From: Vicinamibacterales bacterium
GTDB lineage: Bacteria; Acidobacteriota; Vicinamibacteria; Vicinamibacterales; UBA8438
Length of the DNA: 64,000 nucleotides
Assembly (NCBI GenBank): GCA_958296065.1
Contig: CATQHX010000008.1
Span: 1-64,000 of the forward strand
Reading direction: 5' to 3'
Positions 17,117 through 26,342 of the stretch are shown one piece after another. The notes under the pieces are model-generated. The model was given only the letters and a program-made list of their open reading frames with translations, had not been told where the DNA came from and did no database searches. The stretch's first letter is position 1. Every line of letters starts with the position of its first letter. A program made the position numbers and the translations under genes.

Positions 17117-20100
17117 TTAGAACGGGTTCTCCGCTATTAGCGCTTTGTACTCCTTGGCGCGGCGCGCGTGCGCCAGCGCGATGTTCTTCACTAGCTCTCT
17201 AAGTCTGTGGGCCGCAACGATCGCGCGGACCCTGTCGCCGGGGTGTTTCTGTGCCCGGTCGACGGCTTTCTTCGTCAATGGCCCGAACTCCGGTCGCTTT
17301 TCACTCAGACCGATAAGTTCACTGGTCAGCGGTGGTCCGAGCTCGTTCGCTTGGTCGGCGCTCAGGTCGAAGAGCGTTTTTACGGCTTCGTCGATTTCTC
17401 CTTCGGGAATGGCGTACTTGCGTTTCGCCAGCCTGATCGCTGCACCGATGCTCTGGCGCGTCGTTCCCTCGTCGTGGTCGGAGCACATCGTCTCGGCAAC
17501 CGCCCGGGCAAGCAGCAATCCCGGATGGTCGGGTTGCGATTCGAGGGCGCGGATGCACAGGCCGCGCACCTCGCCGGCCTCGATCTCGTTCTTCGCCTTG
17601 CCGACGAGATCCCACCATGGCGAGAACTTGACTCTTTCGGCCGCGAGCAGTCCCCGGATGTGCTCTGATCCGAGGCCTTCCTGAAGGTAGTCCAGGATGC
17701 GCCGGCGGATTTCGGCGTCGCCCGTCGCATGTCGGCCGAGCTGTACGGCCTCCATTATCGACCGCCTTCTCGACCGCTCGATTTCGTCGTAGGTGAACTC
17801 CACCAGGACCTGTGTGAGGGCTAGGATCTCGGTGTGTGTGTCGGTCGCTTCGCTGTCGGCGAGTCTCTGGCGAAACGCTGCGAGCTTGCCGGGGCTCGTG
17901 GCCCGGATGTAGTTCAGGACCCGTGACTCGCAAGCGGCTCGGTCGTAGGCGGTGGTGTGGACCACGAATCTCTTGCTTCCGAAGTCCACCTCGTAGTCTT
18001 GGATAACGCCGACTTTGACGAGCTGGTAGATGGCTTTCTCGGTTGAGTGCTTTCCCTTGTCGTCCGCGAACGCGATCTCGGTGCGCAGGTTCGCTGCCAG
18101 GTTCGTAAGTCTACGCAGGAGGAAGTCGACCGCGGCGACCTCCTTCTTGATCCCCTTGTAGCTGTTCAGGTGAAACCAGACCGCGCGTGTCACGTCGTCC
18201 GAGGTCGCCCGATCTCTGGTTTCCGCGTCCAGACGGCTCTGCATCTCCTCGATTTCGATGTCCGGATCGAGCAGCCGATCGGAGCGGGCCGCGTCGTACT
18301 CGGAAAAGATCACCGTGGATAGCGCGTCGCCGCGATCCCGGCCGGCACGGCCGGCCTCTTGATATAGGCTTTCGATGGACCTGGGCATGCCGAAGTGGAC
18401 TGTGTATCGGATGTTCGGCTTGTCGATTCCCATACCGAAGGCGTTGGTGGCCACGAGTACGGCAGTCTCATTGTTCTTGAATGCGGCGGCGTTCTCTTTC
18501 TTGGTCTGAGTCCAGTTGCCCACGGCCTCGGCTGTTCCCTCATCTGGGTTGCGACCGCTGTAGATGGTTGCCTCCCGGCCGGTGGCCTTCTGGACGGCCT
18601 GCTGGGTATCTCGAACTCCGTATATCCGGCCCGTCACCGTGGGCACGAAGACGATCCCGGCGGTCGTCTTCGCGTCGTTCGGGCGGAAGAAGTCCGTGTC
18701 TCGTGCCTTCAGTTTCTGCGGTAGTCCGTTGATCGTGCCGCGCAGCACGCTCAGTGCATCCTCTCTGGGTGAGGTTCGCCGGATATGGAACTTCAGTTCG
18801 GGGCGGTCGAACGAGTCGGGACGGACGAGCGCGTCGGACCGCCGCTGGTCGATGCCCAAGTCGTTCAGCATGTCCCGGAGGACGGCACGGGACGCAGTGC
18901 CCGTCAAGGCGAGAAGGCGGGGCCTGTTGCCTCCCCCGGTGTTGCCGATGCTTTGGAGGGTCTTTCCGAGGTTGAGGTACGAAGGTCGAAAATCGTGACC
19001 CCACTCGGACACGCAGTGGGCCTCGTCGATGACCGCCAGGTTAACGACGGACGATTCCGCCAGTGAGGTCAGCGTGGCCCGGAATTCGGGCGTTTGCAGC
19101 CGTTCGGGTGAGTGGAGCACGAAGTGGTACTGATCGTGCTCCAAACGCCCTAGCAGTTGCTCCCGATGGCGCCGGTCCAAGTCGCTGGTGACGCCGATCG
19201 CCAGATCGATCCCGTACTCGCGGAGCCCATGGAGTTGGTCGTCGATTAGGGCGTTAATGGGGTCGACGACGAGCGTTACGCCGGGCTGCAGCAGCCCGGC
19301 CAGCTGGTAAATGATGCTCTTGCCGCCTCCGGTCGGTAGCAGCACGACCGAGTCGTTCTGTTTCAGGACGTTCAGGATTGCCTCTGCCTGGAAGGGTCGG
19401 AAGTCGCGTTTGCGGAAGATGTTCCGCAGAAACAGCGTCAGCGCTGGGCGCGCGTCCGCGTACGCTTTGGTGACCGCGGCCCGGCGATTCCGGTCGTAGG
19501 ACTGTCGCGTTGCTATTGGGGGCGGGATTGATGCCGGTCGGATGATGAAATCGGTTTCTCTGGTTCGGTCGACGGCGTCGAACGGGCTGGAGTTCAACTC
19601 GACGGCGATGCGGAGTTCCTCGGCGTCTTTGCACTCGGAGCTTGGTTTGTTTCCTTGGGAGCTCTTGGTTGCGTCGGCGCGCCAAGTTATGGGCGAGCCG
19701 TTGCCGGCTTGGACGGTACACGTCTGCGGTGCCGTCAGGGTGCCGTAGAGCGTGTCGAGCCCGGCGATCAAGTCCAGGGCGTCGGTGATGCCAGCAGCGG
19801 CGGCTGAGCCGGCGCCGGTGATGGTGATGCGCCAGTCGCCGCCGCCGATGAGCCAGCCGTACTCGATGGCTCGTGCGAGTGCGAACTGGACCTTGGATGC
19901 CTTGGCGCATTCGATGACCAGTGCTGTCGCGGGCTCGCTGTCGCCGCCGGTTCGAAACTTGTTCAGAGCTGTCTGGCACCGCTTCTGGATAAGCTCGAGC
20001 CTCGCGCCCTGGCCGTGCATCACTTCGTTGTTCGTGACCCGGACCACTTCGATTCCGACTTCGCGCAGTTCGTTGTCTCTGACGCCGTCAGCGTTGCCGT

Positions 20101-20905
20101 CGTGCTCGGGCCCGTCGATCTCCACAGTGAACGGTCGGTCGGCTGGATGGCAGAACAGAAAGTCGCACCGGCGCGAGCCGACCCCGTCTCCGAGTCCGGC
20201 GCCCTTGAGCAGCGTGTCGAGAGGTGCCTGGGGTGTAAACCAGTGACCTGCCTCTGGTCCGATCGCATCGGCAACCCACTTCTTCAGGAATATCGCCTCA
20301 GCGTCACTGTCGACGAGCGCGTCGCTGTCGCTGGGCGTGCCGTCGAAACACGGGTCGAGGGTGAACGGGCGCTTCTTCAGTACTTGCGCCAGGATCGTGT
20401 CTGCTTTGGCCGAGCTTCTCCGCGTCAGTTCCTCGCGCGTCCACCCGACCTCGAGTGCGTCCTCGCCGAGTTCGGCGACTCGGTCTCTTAAGCCAGCGCC
20501 TACGAGCGCCGCGCGCTCCACTCCGAGCGTTGCGAGTGGCGTTCGGCCTCGGCGGAGAATTTTGATTAGCAGGCCGCTCGTCAGACGGCCGTCCGCGGTT
20601 CCTTTGAGCTTCCGGCTGGAGCTCGAAAGCACGACCGTCTGGCACAGCACCTTGCGTAAGCGGTCCTCCTCTCCAAGTTGGCGGTGGAGGACGCCGGGGA
20701 GTGAGCCGATGGTAACGTATTCGCTGGCGAAGCCTGAGCGGACCGGGGCGTTTTCGGTCCACCGGACCGGCAGGTCAAGCTTCCGTTGCTTCGGCGGTGC
20801 CTTGCGTGGCCCGCTGCGGCGACCGTGCTGCTTCCCAGTCTCAGCACGGTTTGCCGGGCGCGGGTACTCGCGGCGGCCGGTCGGTTCGGGTCGGTCGGGT
20901 GTCAT
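17117..20905 (-). CDS. RecQ-type helicase with Vsr/DUF559-like nuclease motif
   Basis: A 1262-residue protein. The N-terminal about 60 residues are basic and disordered. Residues about 245-295 read RRCDFLFCHPADRPFTVEID, then DNELREVGIEVVRVTNNEV. This fits the PD-(D/E)xK core of Vsr/DUF559 endonucleases (Asp248, Glu262, Asp264, His268). A middle region of about 200 residues is unassigned. RecQ motifs follow: FRPFQAEAILNVLKQ, LLPTGGGKSIIYQ, VIDEAHCVSEWGHDFRPSY, RLLALTGTAS, VLVATNAFGMGIDKPNIRYT and LYQEAGRAGRD. The C-terminal about 400 residues, helical and winged-helix-like (STEKAIYQLVKVGVIQDYEV), are longer than in RecQ, and no HRDC domain is seen. The expected activity is ATP-driven 3'-5' unwinding with DNA cleavage. 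It is first or second gene of a minus-strand cluster with two coiled-coil proteins, suggesting a defence role (inference). Confidence 0.85.
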   Translation of the reverse strand: MTPDRPEPTGRREYPRPANRAETGKQHGRRSGPRKAPPKQRKLDLPVRWTENAPVRSGFASEYVTIGSLPGVLHRQLGEEDRLRKVLCQTVVLSSSSRKLKGTADGRLTSGLLIKILRRGRTPLATLGVERAALVGAGLRDRVAELGEDALEVGWTREELTRRSSAKADTILAQVLKKRPFTLDPCFDGTPSDSDALVDSDAEAIFLKKWVADAIGPEAGHWFTPQAPLDTLLKGAGLGDGVGSRRCDFLFCHPADRPFTVEIDGPEHDGNADGVRDNELREVGIEVVRVTNNEVMHGQGARLELIQKRCQTALNKFRTGGDSEPATALVIECAKASKVQFALARAIEYGWLIGGGDWRITITGAGSAAAAGITDALDLIAGLDTLYGTLTAPQTCTVQAGNGSPITWRADATKSSQGNKPSSECKDAEELRIAVELNSSPFDAVDRTRETDFIIRPASIPPPIATRQSYDRNRRAAVTKAYADARPALTLFLRNIFRKRDFRPFQAEAILNVLKQNDSVVLLPTGGGKSIIYQLAGLLQPGVTLVVDPINALIDDQLHGLREYGIDLAIGVTSDLDRRHREQLLGRLEHDQYHFVLHSPERLQTPEFRATLTSLAESSVVNLAVIDEAHCVSEWGHDFRPSYLNLGKTLQSIGNTGGGNRPRLLALTGTASRAVLRDMLNDLGIDQRRSDALVRPDSFDRPELKFHIRRTSPREDALSVLRGTINGLPQKLKARDTDFFRPNDAKTTAGIVFVPTVTGRIYGVRDTQQAVQKATGREATIYSGRNPDEGTAEAVGNWTQTKKENAAAFKNNETAVLVATNAFGMGIDKPNIRYTVHFGMPRSIESLYQEAGRAGRDRGDALSTVIFSEYDAARSDRLLDPDIEIEEMQSRLDAETRDRATSDDVTRAVWFHLNSYKGIKKEVAAVDFLLRRLTNLAANLRTEIAFADDKGKHSTEKAIYQLVKVGVIQDYEVDFGSKRFVVHTTAYDRAACESRVLNYIRATSPGKLAAFRQRLADSEATDTHTEILALTQVLVEFTYDEIERSRRRSIMEAVQLGRHATGDAEIRRRILDYLQEGLGSEHIRGLLAAERVKFSPWWDLVGKAKNEIEAGEVRGLCIRALESQPDHPGLLLARAVAETMCSDHDEGTTRQSIGAAIRLAKRKYAIPEGEIDEAVKTLFDLSADQANELGPPLTSELIGLSEKRPEFGPLTKKAVDRAQKHPGDRVRAIVAAHRLRELVKNIALAHARRAKEYKALIAENPF

Positions 20906-21111
20906 TCAGGACTGATGCGCGGTCGAGGTTCGCGGGCATTCTTGGATCGGTTGTCCGCGCTGTCAAGTCGCAGCAACTCCCTGGCGGTCGCTGCCGGCCC
21001 CGAGCATCGCTGGCTCGGCGTCCTCGCGCTTGTGGTAGAACTCGTGATGCTTGCCGACCAGCGCTCTGGGACAACGGTCACTATCCGGTCCTCGTCCGGC
21101 GCTGGTGGCGC

Positions 21112-21444
21112 TCAGTTGGCCGGGGGGGCGTCCTTCAGGGTCTCGAAGAGCATCGTACGCAGCTCGCGAACGTCTTCCTGGATATCGTCGATCCTCTGGT
21201 TGGTGTCGTCGATCCGCCGGTTGACGTTGTTGAAGCCGTCGTCCATCCGGCGGTTGGTGTCATCGATCTGCCGTTGCAGATTGTTGAAACCGTCGTCCAT
21301 CCGGCGGTTGGTGTCGTCGATCCGCAGATTCATGCTGGTGAATCCGTCGTCAATCCGTACGTTGGTCGAGCAGGTCCCGATCCCGAGGGTGACCACGATG
21401 GCGGCCATGCCGAGCAGCACGGGGGCATTGTCCTTGTTGATCAT
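21112..21444 (-). CDS. Membrane-anchored coiled-coil repeat protein
   Basis: A 110-residue protein. An N-terminal transmembrane helix (NAPVLLGMAAIVVTLGIGTC) is followed by tandem heptad-type repeats: RIDDTNRRMDDGFNNLQRQ and RMDDGFNNVNRRIDDTNQR, in three to four copies, then DDIQEDVRELRTMLFETL. The DNA repeats are visible as GTCGTCCATCCGGCGGTTGG copies. The protein probably anchors a coiled-coil oligomer at the inner membrane. It shares the arrangement TM-SCSTN/TCSTN-(V/A)RI with the protein at 61,874-62,359. It lies 206 bp upstream of the helicase on the same strand, so it may belong to the same unit. Confidence 0.65.
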   Translation of the reverse strand: MINKDNAPVLLGMAAIVVTLGIGTCSTNVRIDDGFTSMNLRIDDTNRRMDDGFNNLQRQIDDTNRRMDDGFNNVNRRIDDTNQRIDDIQEDVRELRTMLFETLKDAPPAN

Positions 21445-21710
21445 CCGTTTCGCATCCTATCAGGATTCGCACCGCGAGGGGCGGTCAGAACGCGCCTGGT
21501 CCGTGCTGGAATCTCGTTGCCACCCTGCCCGCGGGGACCCCACGGCGTGCGGGCAGAAAGTTGAATCCGGGCGGGCTTGATCTCCGCGCGCGAGGGAGCC
21601 TTCGAATAACTGCGCACCGGCGAAGCGATCCCGGACGCTGACTCTGGAGCAGGATAGGCAGCTCGAACCAAGCCGGGAAAGTCGGCAGCGCGCATTCGGT
21701 GGCGGCGCGC

Positions 21711-22095
21711 TAGTGTAGCGTCCCGGAAATGAGTATCGTAAGAGGCAGGCTTCAAGCAAGGGAGACTGCCATGCCACGCGGACGCCCCCTGGTACCACTC
21801 ACGCTCACCGACGAGCAGCAGGATCAGCTCAACGGCATCGCCCGGTCGGCCACCCTGCCCTACGCCCTGGTCCAGCGTGCCCAGATGGTCCTCGCCAGTG
21901 CCGAAGGCTTGGCCAACTCGGCCGTCGCGCGGCGCTTCGGCGTCACAGCACAAACCGTCGGCAAGTGGCGACGGCGCTTCCGAGCGGCCGGCGTCGAGGG
22001 CCTGCACGACGAACTCCGCCCCGGCCGTTCCCGGACCTATGGCGACGACAAAGTGGCGGCGGTGATCAACCGTGCCCTGCAGGAGAAGCCCTCAT
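21711..22095 (+). mobile_element. IS630-family element, 5' fragment
   Basis: The left terminus TAGTGTAGCGTCCCGGAAAT at 21,711 fits IS630-family ends, which insert at TA. About 60 nt later the transposase gene starts (ATG 21,771 after CAAGGGAGA). The right end and most of the transposase are missing. The element ends abruptly at about 22,095 in a permease remnant. Confidence 0.65.
21771..22095 (+). pseudogene. IS630-family transposase, N-terminal fragment
   Basis: The N-terminal helix-turn-helix domain is intact: MPRGRPLVPLTLTDEQQDQL, then LVQRAQMVLASAEGLANSAV, VARRFGVTAQTVGKWRRRF and VEGLHDELRPGRSRTYGDDK. After QEKPS the sequence becomes unrelated, so the catalytic DDE domain is absent. It is about 105 residues of an expected about 340. 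Confidence 0.75.
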
Positions 22096-22449
22096 GGCGG
22101 TGGATGTGGTCTCACCGCCGTCAGCCGGCGCTCGGTCGAGATCGCGACCCTCCGCGCGCTCGGTTTCCAAGCCGTTCCGGTGGTCGTGTCGGTTCTGGTC
22201 GAGGCGACGGTGCTTGCGCTCGCCGGGGGTGTCCTGGGCGCCGCCGTCGTGTACGCAATTCTCGGCGGCTGTACCGCATCGACGCTCAACCCGGCCGCAG
22301 GCTCCCAGTTGGCCTTTGCGTTCCGGGTGACACCGGAGTCGATACGGCTCGGTCTCGGGTGGGCCATCGCAGTCGGCGTCATCGGCGGCATGGCGCCGGC
22401 GATGCGCGTCGCGCGTTTGCCGATCACGACCGTTCTGCGGGGAGGCTGA
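22096..22449 (+). pseudogene. MacB/FtsX-type ABC permease C-terminal fragment
   Basis: The frame reads LTAVSRRSVEIATLRALGF, then VPVVVSVLVEATVLALAGGV, LGAAVVYAIL and IAVGVIGGMAPAMRVARLPI, ending VLRGG. This is the last about 115 residues of a MacB/FtsX permease: the signature after the periplasmic domain and the final three membrane helices. The remainder, including any ATPase domain, has been replaced by the IS630 fragment. A MacA-like adaptor remnant follows 10 bp downstream, the usual order reversed. Confidence 0.7.
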
Positions 22450-22459
22450 GTGTCTCATC

Positions 22460-23025
22460 ATGGCAGCGTCACTCGACGAGCTGAAGATGTCGACCGGGCG
22501 TTGCGGGCTGGCGGTGGTGGGAAGAGGCCCGGAGCCCCCGTCGTGCGGACCGTGGTGGTGCGGCAGGCCTTGTCGGCCGACGGCCAGCCGATGGTGCTGA
22601 ACGCTTCCGGCTACGTGACGGCGCACCTACAGTGGACCGTGTCCTCCAAGGTCACGGGCGTACCGTCGACGTGCTGGTCGAGGAGGGGATGACGGTGACC
22701 GAAGGCTCGGTCCTCGCCCGGCTCGACAACACCACCGAGCGCTCGTACCTGGCGCTGGCCGAGGTCCAGGCGGAACTCGACGTGACGAAGGCCGAGGCGG
22801 ACTCGCTCGGGGCGCGGATCGCCAACCAGCGCGAGCAGGTGGTCGTGGCCGGGCGCGAGATCAACGTGCGACGGACCCGCACCTGGAGGACACCGTCATC
22901 CGCGCGCCGTTCAGGGGCGTGGCCGTCTCGACGGACGCCCAGCCGGGAGAGATGATCTCGCCGGTCAGCGCCGGCGGGGGCTTCATTCGCACCGGCGTCT
23001 GCACCATCGTCGACATGTCGTCGCT
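22460..23025 (+). pseudogene. MacA-like efflux adaptor, N-terminal part
   Basis: The likely original start is ATG 22,460 (MAASLDELK). After an early frameshift the sequence gives RTVVVRQALSADGQPMVLNA and SGYVTAHLQWTVSSKVTG. After a second shift it gives VDVLVEEGMTVTEGSVLARL and ALAEVQAELDVTKAEADSLG, the coiled-coil hairpin, and after a third LEDTVIRAPFRGVAVSTDA and GVCTIVDMSSL. These are the barrel-sandwich and hairpin blocks of RND/ABC membrane-fusion proteins. At least three frameshifts make it non-functional. The IS1634-type element begins directly after VDMSSL, and the next residues of the gene are found on its far side. Confidence 0.75.
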
Positions 23026-24996
23026 CTAGACGGAAGTTTCAAGGTCGATCGCGCATAAACCACTGTTGACGTTTGAGTTATAGGTTTCGAGGGTGTTGGG
23101 TACTGGCTACATTTGCTGGGAGACTCCCAGCAGCTCGAAGCTGCGTTGCTGCCCAGGTGTCGGCTTGGTGAGCATGGTGAAGGTGGCGTCGCCGTCGACC
23201 ACCCGCATGGTGTTGGCGGTCAGGGTGCCGAGGTCGGCGAGCAAGGTTCGGAAGCTGTGCACGGGGAGGTCGTCGGCGGTGCGTTTGCGGGCGGCCTTGG
23301 CGCGTGGTGCGGGCGAGCGCTTGGCCTTCTGGACCACCGAGGCGCGCTGTTGTTCGGCAGCGGCCGGGTCGTGGTCGTCGAACAGGAGCGGCTTGAGGGC
23401 CTGACGCATATGCCACTCGACGTAGTAGGCGAGCATGCACAACAGGACGTGAGCCCGCACCCGGTCGGCGCGGCGGTGGTGGATCGGCCGCACCTTCAGG
23501 TCGACGGTCTTGAGGGACCGAAAGGCGCGCTCGACCTTCGCCAGGTCCTTGTAGGCGCGCACGGTCTGGGTGGCATCGAACTGTTCGGACTCGACGTTGG
23601 AACGGACGATGTAGAGCCCGTCGAGTTGCTGCTCGTCGGCGATCTTGTCTTCGTCGCGGCGAAAGGTGAAGGACTCGTCGGTGATGGTGGTGACGAAGTG
23701 CTTGGCGACCTTGTAGTGGTTGATGACCTTGCCGACGCGGATGCCGATGTCGGCCGCACCGCGTAGGGGGTCGTTGCGGCGCCGGGTGGCGGCCACGATG
23801 GGTTCGAGTTCCTTCTCGGTGGCGGCCAGCAGTTCGTGTCGCTTGCGCTGCCGCTCGGCGGCGAGCAGGGGATTGCGACAGACGATGAGCCGCTCGCCGG
23901 GGAAATCCTCGCTGGTGACCTCGGCGAGGTCGCGTTGGTCGAACAGCGACGGGGTGACGGTGCCGGCAGCGACCAGCTTGCGGATGGTCGGTGCGCGCAG
24001 CGTGGTGATCCAGCGCAGCCCGTCGACGCCGGCGAGGTCCTCGCGGATGCGGGCCGCGGTCAGCATCCCGCGGTCGCCGACGAGCACCACGCGGTGGAGG
24101 CCGAATCGGGTGCGGATCTTGTCGACCTGCGCGGCGACGGTGTTGGGGTCGCTGGTCGAGCCTTCGAAGACCTCGACGGCGACCGGACACCCGGTGGCCG
24201 TACAGAGCAGACCGAAGACGATCTGGAGCGTGCCCTTCTTGCGGTCGCGGCTGTGGCCGCGCTGGGCGAGTTCGCAGTGCGTCCCCTCGACGTAGCTGGA
24301 GGTCAGGTCGTAGAGCACCAGGGTGTGTTCCTGGAGGTGGCGCTTGGCGAGGCGCTGCTCGATGGCTGTCTGGCGCTCGACGAGCCAGTCCATCGCGGCG
24401 TACAGCTCCTTCGGGTCGACGGTGCCGAGGTCGAGCATCTCCCCGAGCGTGGAGACGGCGCTTTCGGGCGTCAGGGCGCGGGCGGTGGCGAGCTTCGACT
24501 GCGCGTCGATGACGCGGGCGACGAGCAGTGCGAGGACGAGGTCGCGGAGGCGGCCGGGGCTTCGGGCGAGCAGGGCGGGGAGTCCGAGCTTGCGGACGGT
24601 GGCGAGCACGGCGGCGACGTGGCCGTGGGGTAGGCTTCGGAGGCAGGAGAAGGCGTCGTCGGGACTGACGAGTCGCTCGCCACGGAGGATGCGGCGCAGG
24701 GCGTTGATGGCAACGGTGGGGAGCTTGGAGAGGTTGGCGAGGGTTCGCTTCTTGACGCGGCCGCCGTCGCGGAAGGACTCTCGGAGGAGGATGGCGGGCG
24801 GAGAGGCGCGGTTGGGGACGCTCTCGACATACATGGATACCATTATCAAGCTACGGAACATATATTACAAGGCATAAACAACCCATCTCCGTGCCATTAC
24901 ATGGCTACATTTCGCCGGATAATAGCCACCAAGAACCCCGTAAAGCCTTTAGAATCTATGAGTTCAGGCCAAATGACCGCTGAAACTTCCGTCTAG
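23026..24996 (-). mobile_element. IS1634-family element
   Basis: It is bounded by perfect 16-bp inverted repeats, CTAGACGGAAGTTTCA at 23,026-23,041 and its reverse complement at 24,981-24,996, with one transposase gene between. It splits the MacA-like pseudogene between DMSSL and IEVD. No clear target duplication is visible: the flanks TCGCT and ATCGA do not match directly. Confidence 0.85.
23107..24861 (-). CDS. IS1634-family transposase
   Basis: A full-length 584-residue transposase. N-terminal features are MYVESVPNRASPPAILLRES and GGRVKKRTLANLSKLP, typical of IS1634 proteins. The DDE core is visible as VLYDLTSSYVEGTHCELAQR (first Asp), VVLVGDRGMLTAARIREDL (second Asp) and the C-terminal FRSLKTVDLKVRPIHHRRAD with AHVLLCMLAYYVEWHMR. 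The start of translation is uncertain: ATG 24,861 or the ATG at 24,834 (MYVESV). All blocks are intact, so it may be active. A basic, serine-rich insert (residues about 505-525) precedes the C-terminus. Confidence 0.9.
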   Translation of the reverse strand: MFRSLIMVSMYVESVPNRASPPAILLRESFRDGGRVKKRTLANLSKLPTVAINALRRILRGERLVSPDDAFSCLRSLPHGHVAAVLATVRKLGLPALLARSPGRLRDLVLALLVARVIDAQSKLATARALTPESAVSTLGEMLDLGTVDPKELYAAMDWLVERQTAIEQRLAKRHLQEHTLVLYDLTSSYVEGTHCELAQRGHSRDRKKGTLQIVFGLLCTATGCPVAVEVFEGSTSDPNTVAAQVDKIRTRFGLHRVVLVGDRGMLTAARIREDLAGVDGLRWITTLRAPTIRKLVAAGTVTPSLFDQRDLAEVTSEDFPGERLIVCRNPLLAAERQRKRHELLAATEKELEPIVAATRRRNDPLRGAADIGIRVGKVINHYKVAKHFVTTITDESFTFRRDEDKIADEQQLDGLYIVRSNVESEQFDATQTVRAYKDLAKVERAFRSLKTVDLKVRPIHHRRADRVRAHVLLCMLAYYVEWHMRQALKPLLFDDHDPAAAEQQRASVVQKAKRSPAPRAKAARKRTADDLPVHSFRTLLADLGTLTANTMRVVDGDATFTMLTKPTPGQQRSFELLGVSQQM

Positions 24997-25110
24997 ATCG
25001 AGGTCGACAGTCAACGAGAGCTACATCAACGGGGTCTCGCCCGCACAGCGCGTGGTTGCGACCCTCGACGCCTACCCCGACTGGGAGATACGATCGGACT
25101 GCATAAGCTG
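24997..25110 (+). pseudogene. MacA-like adaptor, distal fragment
   Basis: Right after the IS1634 end the sequence encodes IEVD, then, in the next frame, VNESYINGVSPAQRVVATLD and AYPDWEI. This is the family block EVDVNESYINRVxPGQ that normally follows VDMSSL. One extra base (GAC-A-GTC) shifts the frame. The gene is truncated after DWEI. Confidence 0.65.
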
Positions 25111-25167
25111 AGCAGAGCGGCTGCCTGAGCGCCTGAGCAGCAACGTGCAGACGGTCGCAGGGGCCCT

Positions 25168-25262
25168 CCCGACGTTGTGGGGTACGCCGTGGTATGCCCT
25201 CTTTATACATCCACGTAAATGCATGTATCTTCAATAGCTTACAGCTTTCGTTGCGCTGACGC
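25168..25262. repeat. Direct repeat copy A
   Basis: This copy matches copy B at 26,407. An identical 17-mer CCCGACGTTGTGGGGTA starts both, CTTACAGC lies at offset 70 in both, and GCTGACG at offset 87 in both. The spacing is conserved although the sequence between is diverged, so the two are homologous repeats rather than chance matches. They bracket about 1.2 kb holding gene remnants. Confidence 0.6.
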
Positions 25263-25346
25263 TACTGCGCGTGAGCGTCGAGACTTCCACCTCGGCCTGC
25301 TAACTCGACCTCCTCGCTGTATCGCCACGGACGCTGGGGTGGCGAG

Positions 25347-26007
25347 GTGGTACTGGAGCTCGGCTGCGGGTCCGGGGCACTGACCCGACATCTGGTGGCC
25401 GCCGGTCACCGCGTCATCGCGACCGATGCGTCGCCGGCCAATGCTGGCACTCGCCCGGGAGACGGTGCCGGCGTGGAGGGGTTCCGGCGGCTTGCCCTGC
25501 CCGACGACCAGCCCCCGGTGGTCGACGCCGTAGTGTCGGCGGGACACGTGCTGAGCTATCCGCCGAACGCACCGGCCGTCGAGCGCGCTTTCCGGTCCGT
25601 CGCGGCAGCGCTGCGGCTTGGCGGCGTACTGGCCGTCGACCTGCTTGATCGGATTTACCGCCCAGCACGGGCCGGGAAGGCGCCCGTAGCAATGGTCAGA
25701 GACGACTGGGCGGTTTTCATCGACGTCGACTCCCCGGATCCGGAGACCTACGCCCGCGACATCACGACGTTCGTGCGCAGTGCGTCCGGCGGGTGGCAGC
25801 GCGACGACGCGTCATGTCAATGCCCTCGTCCACGCGCCGGATGTGGTGCGTCTGCTTGCCGACGAACGGGGTGTAGAGGCGGAGATCGCCCGCGGGTTCG
25901 ATGACGGGCAGCGGCTCGAGGAGGGGCTCGTCGCGATTCACCGGGGTGCGACGCCAACCGGAGGGATGCCGAACACCAGACGCCGACACGCCAGTGTCCC
26001 ACTCTAG
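25347..26007 (+). pseudogene. SAM-dependent methyltransferase, frameshifted
   Basis: Class I methyltransferase motifs are present: motif I VLELGCGSGALTRHLVAAGH, post-I VIATDASPANAG, and motif IV-VI region VDAVVSAGHVLSYPPNAPAV with AALRLGGVLAVDLLD. Around 25,805 the frame breaks. The C-terminal part continues in another frame as VNALVHAPDVVRLLADERGV and DGQRLEEGLVAIH. The N-terminus is also short: GTG 25,347 begins only six residues before the glycine-rich loop, whereas the family has 30-40 residues there. It is a small-molecule or protein methyltransferase remnant of unknown substrate. Confidence 0.65.
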
Positions 26008-26039
26008 CGCTAATCGAGCGAGGATAACGCGGCTCGACG

Positions 26040-26186
26040 CACGTTACCGCGCTACAGGAAGATCTCGACACGTGGGACCGCTGGGCCACCATCCGCCGCG
26101 CCAATCCGCTCATGACCGCGTTCGCGGAGAGTCGCGCGGCCCTGCTGGAAGAACGGGACGCAGCGCGCGCCGACTCCCCGGTATGA
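26040..26186 (+). pseudogene. Phage terminase large-subunit remnant
   Basis: The frame gives HVTALQEDLDTWDRWATIRR, then ANPLMTAFAESRAALLEERD and AARADSPV before TGA. The (D)W-RW--I--ANPL(M/V) and LL-ERD-ARRD pattern is characteristic of the region after the ATPase domain in terminase large subunits. Only about 48 residues remain. It is evidence for a former prophage insertion nearby. Confidence 0.45.
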
Positions 26187-26342
26187 ACATGGGGCCGGGC
26201 CAACCGGACGCTGGCGTTGTCGACGGCCAGCACCGGTGGATGTCCCTGCGCAGGAGGGTGCCCGGACCGGATCGGCTTGCTGTTCGACGATGCTTGCCCG
26301 ACTGCCGTAACGCCCGGATACCAGTATGGCCGAACGGTTACG

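Noticed and set aside
23020..25005. Target duplication for the IS1634-type element
   Set aside because: Flanking bases do not repeat directly once the 16-bp inverted ends are set. Only partial overlap with the ancestral macA sequence is seen.
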